Assembly: GCF_020709055.1 (NCBI RefSeq)
Contig: NZ_JAJFCK010000002.1
Coordinates: 1-64,000, forward strand
DNA from: Ruminococcus callidus
GTDB lineage: Bacteria; Bacillota; Clostridia; Oscillospirales; Ruminococcaceae
Length of the DNA stretch: 64,000 nucleotides
Direction: 5' to 3'
The notes beneath the pieces were generated by a model. The model did not search any database. It worked only from the letters and a program-made list of their open reading frames with translations, and was not told the origin of the DNA. Shown one piece after another: positions 61,422 through 64,000 of this stretch. The position numbers and the translations under genes are program-made. Numbering within the stretch: the stretch's first letter is position 1; each line of letters starts with the position of its first letter.

Positions 61422-64000
61422 TTAGCCTTCAAACCAAATGGAGTTTTCCAGCGATTTCAGAGAGGTTACAACGTCCGGCCAAGTGGTATCTCTGCCGGCA
61501 GCTCTGTAAGAAACGAACTGGAGGATATTGAACGCATCGTCCATGGACAGTGCCTTTTCGTCCTCGTTCTTACCAAGCTTGGACTCGGTGTCAACATCAG
61601 CCAGGAAGTATGCCAGCTTCTCCAGGTTCTCGTCGGTGCCGTCCGTCAGAGTCGGAGTTCTGCCGGCTGCGCTGTAAGAATAGTACTGGAGCACTTCGAA
61701 GGAGTCATCCATATCGACGTCGCCATCCAGCTGTGCGTCGCCCTTGATGCCGATGTAAACCTTCGGCTTTGCAGCGCCGTCTACATCTTCACCATTGTAT
61801 TTCGGTGTCAGCTCAATTGCGCAGTAAGCCTCGTTCTTGTCATCAAACGCTGCCTTCGGTGTAGCATAATCGAAAGTGATGTCTGCGGTGATATCCGTTG
61901 CTTCGCCGTCCTCGTTTACAGAGAATGCCTTCAGCAGGTCAGCCGCATTGAACGGGCGCTCATCTACAGAGAGATAGAAGCCAGCTTCTGCATTGACCTC
62001 AATGGAGATAGAAGTGGTGGTAACTACCGGAACTTCCTCTGTGGTTGTTGTGGTGCTAACAATCGGTTCTTCTGTTGTCGTAGTGATCTCCGTCGTGGTT
62101 GTGGTGGTTTCTTCAGTGGTTGTGGTGGTCTCTTCGGTTGTGGTGGTCTCTTCGGTTGTGGTAGTTGTTGCTGCGGTAGTGGTGGTTGTGGTTGTGGTAG
62201 TAGTCACACGGGTTGCTCTGGTGTTTGTCGGCTGTGTATAAGTCGGCAGTGTGTTGGTTGTGTGCTGTGTCGTCGTGGTTGTGATTTCTGCGGTGGTTGT
62301 GGTCGTAGCGGTTGTGGTCGTCGACTCTGTGGTCGTTGTGGTCACTTCCTCTGTGGTTGTTGTGGTTGTGGTAGTCGTTTCTTCGGTAGTTGTGGTGGTT
62401 GTTGTGGTAGTCGTTTCTTCAGTGGTAGTGGTAGTGGTTGTGGTGGTAGTGGTGGTGGTAGTTTCCTCAGTGGTGGTAGTTGTTGTGGTAGTGGTGGTAG
62501 CAGAGGTTGTGGTAGTAGTTGTTGTTGTGGTGGTCGTAGAAGTGGTAGTCGGCTGTGCAGTGGTGGTGGTCGTAGAAGTGGTGGTCGGCTGCGCAGTGGT
62601 AGTGGTTGTGGTTGTGGTCGTTGTGGTCGTAGTGGTTGTGGTTGTGGTCGTTGTGGTAGTAGTGGTTACAGCAGAACGATCCTTGACAACGTACAGTGCG
62701 CCGTCCTTCACGCCAACCTGATCCTGGAAGATATCCACGCCTTCTGCCGGTGTGTCATCCAGATACTGGAACCGCTTCAGCTGTACCGGTCTGTCGCCGC
62801 TCCAGCCCGCATCGGTGCCGTACGGTGCCCAGGACAGCGGGAATTCATAGTAGCTGACAACTGTGCCGTCTTCTTCCGTCATGGTCTTGAGTTCCAGACC
62901 AGCTTCTTCTGCGATCTGAATTGCATCCTTCGAAACGGACATATTCAGGGTAACCAGACCATCTTCCTCGCTGGGCATGTGTGCATCAGACTTGTAAGAT
63001 GCAACGAACTGGATCCAGCGATCCTTGTCTTCGCCGGTGCCGTTGCCGTTCTTATAGTCGTTGTACCAGCCGGTATTGCTCAGGTTGTTATCGCCAAAGT
63101 TGAAGTCCAGAACGCCGCCCAGACCAAATGTGAGGTCATAGCTCAGGATCTTGGAGGTCAGCTCCGGAATCTCAACAGTACCGCCGATACCATAGCTGTT
63201 TACACCGCCGGTAACGCTGACCTTCAGTGCAACGTCCTCGCCCGGATCTACGAACTGCTTCGGCAGAACCAGATTGATGGGCTTTTCTTCTTCGTTGGTA
63301 GTCGCAGCGGTAGTTGCAGCGGTGGTTGCTGTGATAGTAGTGACTGTAGTTGCTGCGGTGGATGTGGTAGTTTCTACCGTATCTGCATAAACACGGATGC
63401 TGCCGCTGTGGTAAACCACATCGGTCTTGTGGATATCCATGTTGTCCTCATCCATGAACTGATAGTTCTTCAGGTTTACAGTAACCGGCTTGCCGTCCGG
63501 GCCGTCATAGGTAACGGACTGTGTGCCGTCCGGTGCCCAGTTCAGCGGGAACTCATAGTAGGAGCGGCCGGTTGCCGGATCGGTCTTCTTTTCCAGACCG
63601 GCAGCCTCTGCGATCTCAACCGCATTGTCTGCGATGTCGAAGTCCAGACCGTATACAATGGCATCATCCGAAACGGTTTCCGGAATGGTGGAGCTTGCCC
63701 AGCCATAGTAGATCCAGCGCTGTTCCTGTGTTACAGCCTTGCCCTGCAGATAATCCTTGAAGCCCATGGTATTTTCCTGACCGCCAGCCAGCAGTGCCGA
63801 ACCAGTCAGATTGCCTGCCTGCGCAAAAACGTCCAGCTTCAGAATGCTTGCGGTGATCTCCGGAATATCCAGTGTGAACTGGAAGCCCATGGAAGGTGTT
63901 GCATTCTTGATCTTTACCTGAACAACAGGGTTGTCCTCGTCTGTCTCACGGCCCGGCTCTACATAGACGTCTTCCATTTCTACGACAACGCCCAGACCCT
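61422..64000 (-). CDS. Scaffoldin-like protein: cohesin-like domains, Thr linker, dockerin (5' end missing)
   Basis: At least 859 residues; the frame is still open at the window edge, so the signal peptide and any further domains are outside. Two similar domains of about 180 residues (63,990-63,410 and 63,270-62,690), each with a GFQFTLDIPEIT- or GGTVEIPELT-like segment, an AIQIAEEAGLE helix and YYEFPLSWAP, look like cohesins. A threonine linker of over 200 residues follows, then a short beta module and a C-terminal dockerin (GDAQLDGDVDMDDSFEVLQY, ALSMDDAFNILQFVSY). It probably bridges enzymes and another scaffold in a cellulosome-like complex. Confidence 0.75.
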   Translation of the reverse strand, partial: GLGVVVEMEDVYVEPGRETDEDNPVVQVKIKNATPSMGFQFTLDIPEITASILKLDVFAQAGNLTGSALLAGGQENTMGFKDYLQGKAVTQEQRWIYYGWASSTIPETVSDDAIVYGLDFDIADNAVEIAEAAGLEKKTDPATGRSYYEFPLNWAPDGTQSVTYDGPDGKPVTVNLKNYQFMDEDNMDIHKTDVVYHSGSIRVYADTVETTTSTAATTVTTITATTAATTAATTNEEEKPINLVLPKQFVDPGEDVALKVSVTGGVNSYGIGGTVEIPELTSKILSYDLTFGLGGVLDFNFGDNNLSNTGWYNDYKNGNGTGEDKDRWIQFVASYKSDAHMPSEEDGLVTLNMSVSKDAIQIAEEAGLELKTMTEEDGTVVSYYEFPLSWAPYGTDAGWSGDRPVQLKRFQYLDDTPAEGVDIFQDQVGVKDGALYVVKDRSAVTTTTTTTTTTTTTTTTTTTTTTTTAQPTTTSTTTTTAQPTTTSTTTTTTTTTTTSATTTTTTTTTTEETTTTTTTTTTTTTTEETTTTTTTTTTEETTTTTTTTTEEVTTTTTESTTTTATTTTTAEITTTTTQHTTNTLPTYTQPTNTRATRVTTTTTTTTTTAATTTTTEETTTTEETTTTTEETTTTTTEITTTTEEPIVSTTTTTEEVPVVTTTSISIEVNAEAGFYLSVDERPFNAADLLKAFSVNEDGEATDITADITFDYATPKAAFDDKNEAYCAIELTPKYNGEDVDGAAKPKVYIGIKGDAQLDGDVDMDDSFEVLQYYSYSAAGRTPTLTDGTDENLEKLAYFLADVDTESKLGKNEDEKALSMDDAFNILQFVSYRAAGRDTTWPDVVTSLKSLENSIWFEG
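62018..62670 (-). repeat. Poly-threonine coding repeat
   Basis: A low-complexity tract of ACN codons interrupted by EE, AQPTTTS and single Ala or Glu units. It encodes the flexible, probably glycosylated linker of the scaffoldin-like protein. Such tracts change length easily. Confidence 0.9.

Noticed and set aside
61993..62721. Plus-strand frames made almost only of valine
   Set aside because: They are the complement of the poly-threonine linker on the minus strand.

Overview
The window looks like a chromosomal stretch of a gut or rumen Ruminococcus (Oscillospiraceae). The evidence is dockerin-bearing secreted enzymes, a cohesin/dockerin protein with long threonine linkers, GH26, GH95 and pectate lyase genes, and Firmicutes-style Shine-Dalgarno sites and promoters. 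The species call is an inference. Two compositions meet near 34-35 kb. Bases 1 to about 34,000 are visibly AT-rich and form most of an integrative conjugative element (ICE). The rest is GC-rich host chromosome.

ICE, forward half (1-21,427): a conjugation operon with Maff2, a VirB6/TrbL-like channel protein, PrgI, VirB4 ATPase, a giant membrane peptidase of the CD1108 type, DUF4315, DUF4366, a 50-residue membrane peptide, topoisomerase III, a fibronectin-like protein, a coiled-coil protein and a 2,472-residue methylase-helicase. No integrase or T4CP is visible; they presumably lie left of the window.

ICE, defence segment (21,428-24,600): the main discovery. A ToxN/AbiQ-family RNase gene is preceded by two complete, homologous but diverged antitoxin RNA cassettes. 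Each has its own consensus promoter, a two-hairpin leader, three 34-nt repeats and an intrinsic terminator. This is a type III toxin-antitoxin system with a duplicated antitoxin. Next to it, on the other strand, are a TIR protein and a membrane-anchored macro-domain protein, the layout of type II Thoeris anti-phage defence.

ICE, reverse half (24,593-34,100): maintenance and mobilisation genes on the minus strand: TnpV-like protein, a membrane-anchored acidic protein, ParB, two XRE regulators, ParA, a zinc-ribbon coiled-coil protein, an iteron-like array, SSB, relaxase and MobC. A cluster of five inverted repeats beyond MobC is a likely oriT. A promoter-hairpin-terminator unit at 34.6-34.85 kb is an unidentified small RNA.

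Host chromosome (about 35,000-64,000): initiator tRNA-Met; a metal P-type ATPase with a separate HMA chaperone under an ArsR-like operator; a GH95-GH26 glycan operon; RNase P RNA; an acyl-CoA synthetase; a CAP-dockerin protein; a uridine phosphorylase/response regulator/histidine kinase operon; a fold-back repeat; a lipid kinase; a Nudix-MutY fusion; a PL1-PL9-dockerin pectinase; an L,D-transpeptidase with a long structured leader; small DUF proteins; galK-galE; and the end of a scaffoldin-like protein cut by the window edge. Together these describe a plant-polysaccharide degrader carrying a defended mobile element.
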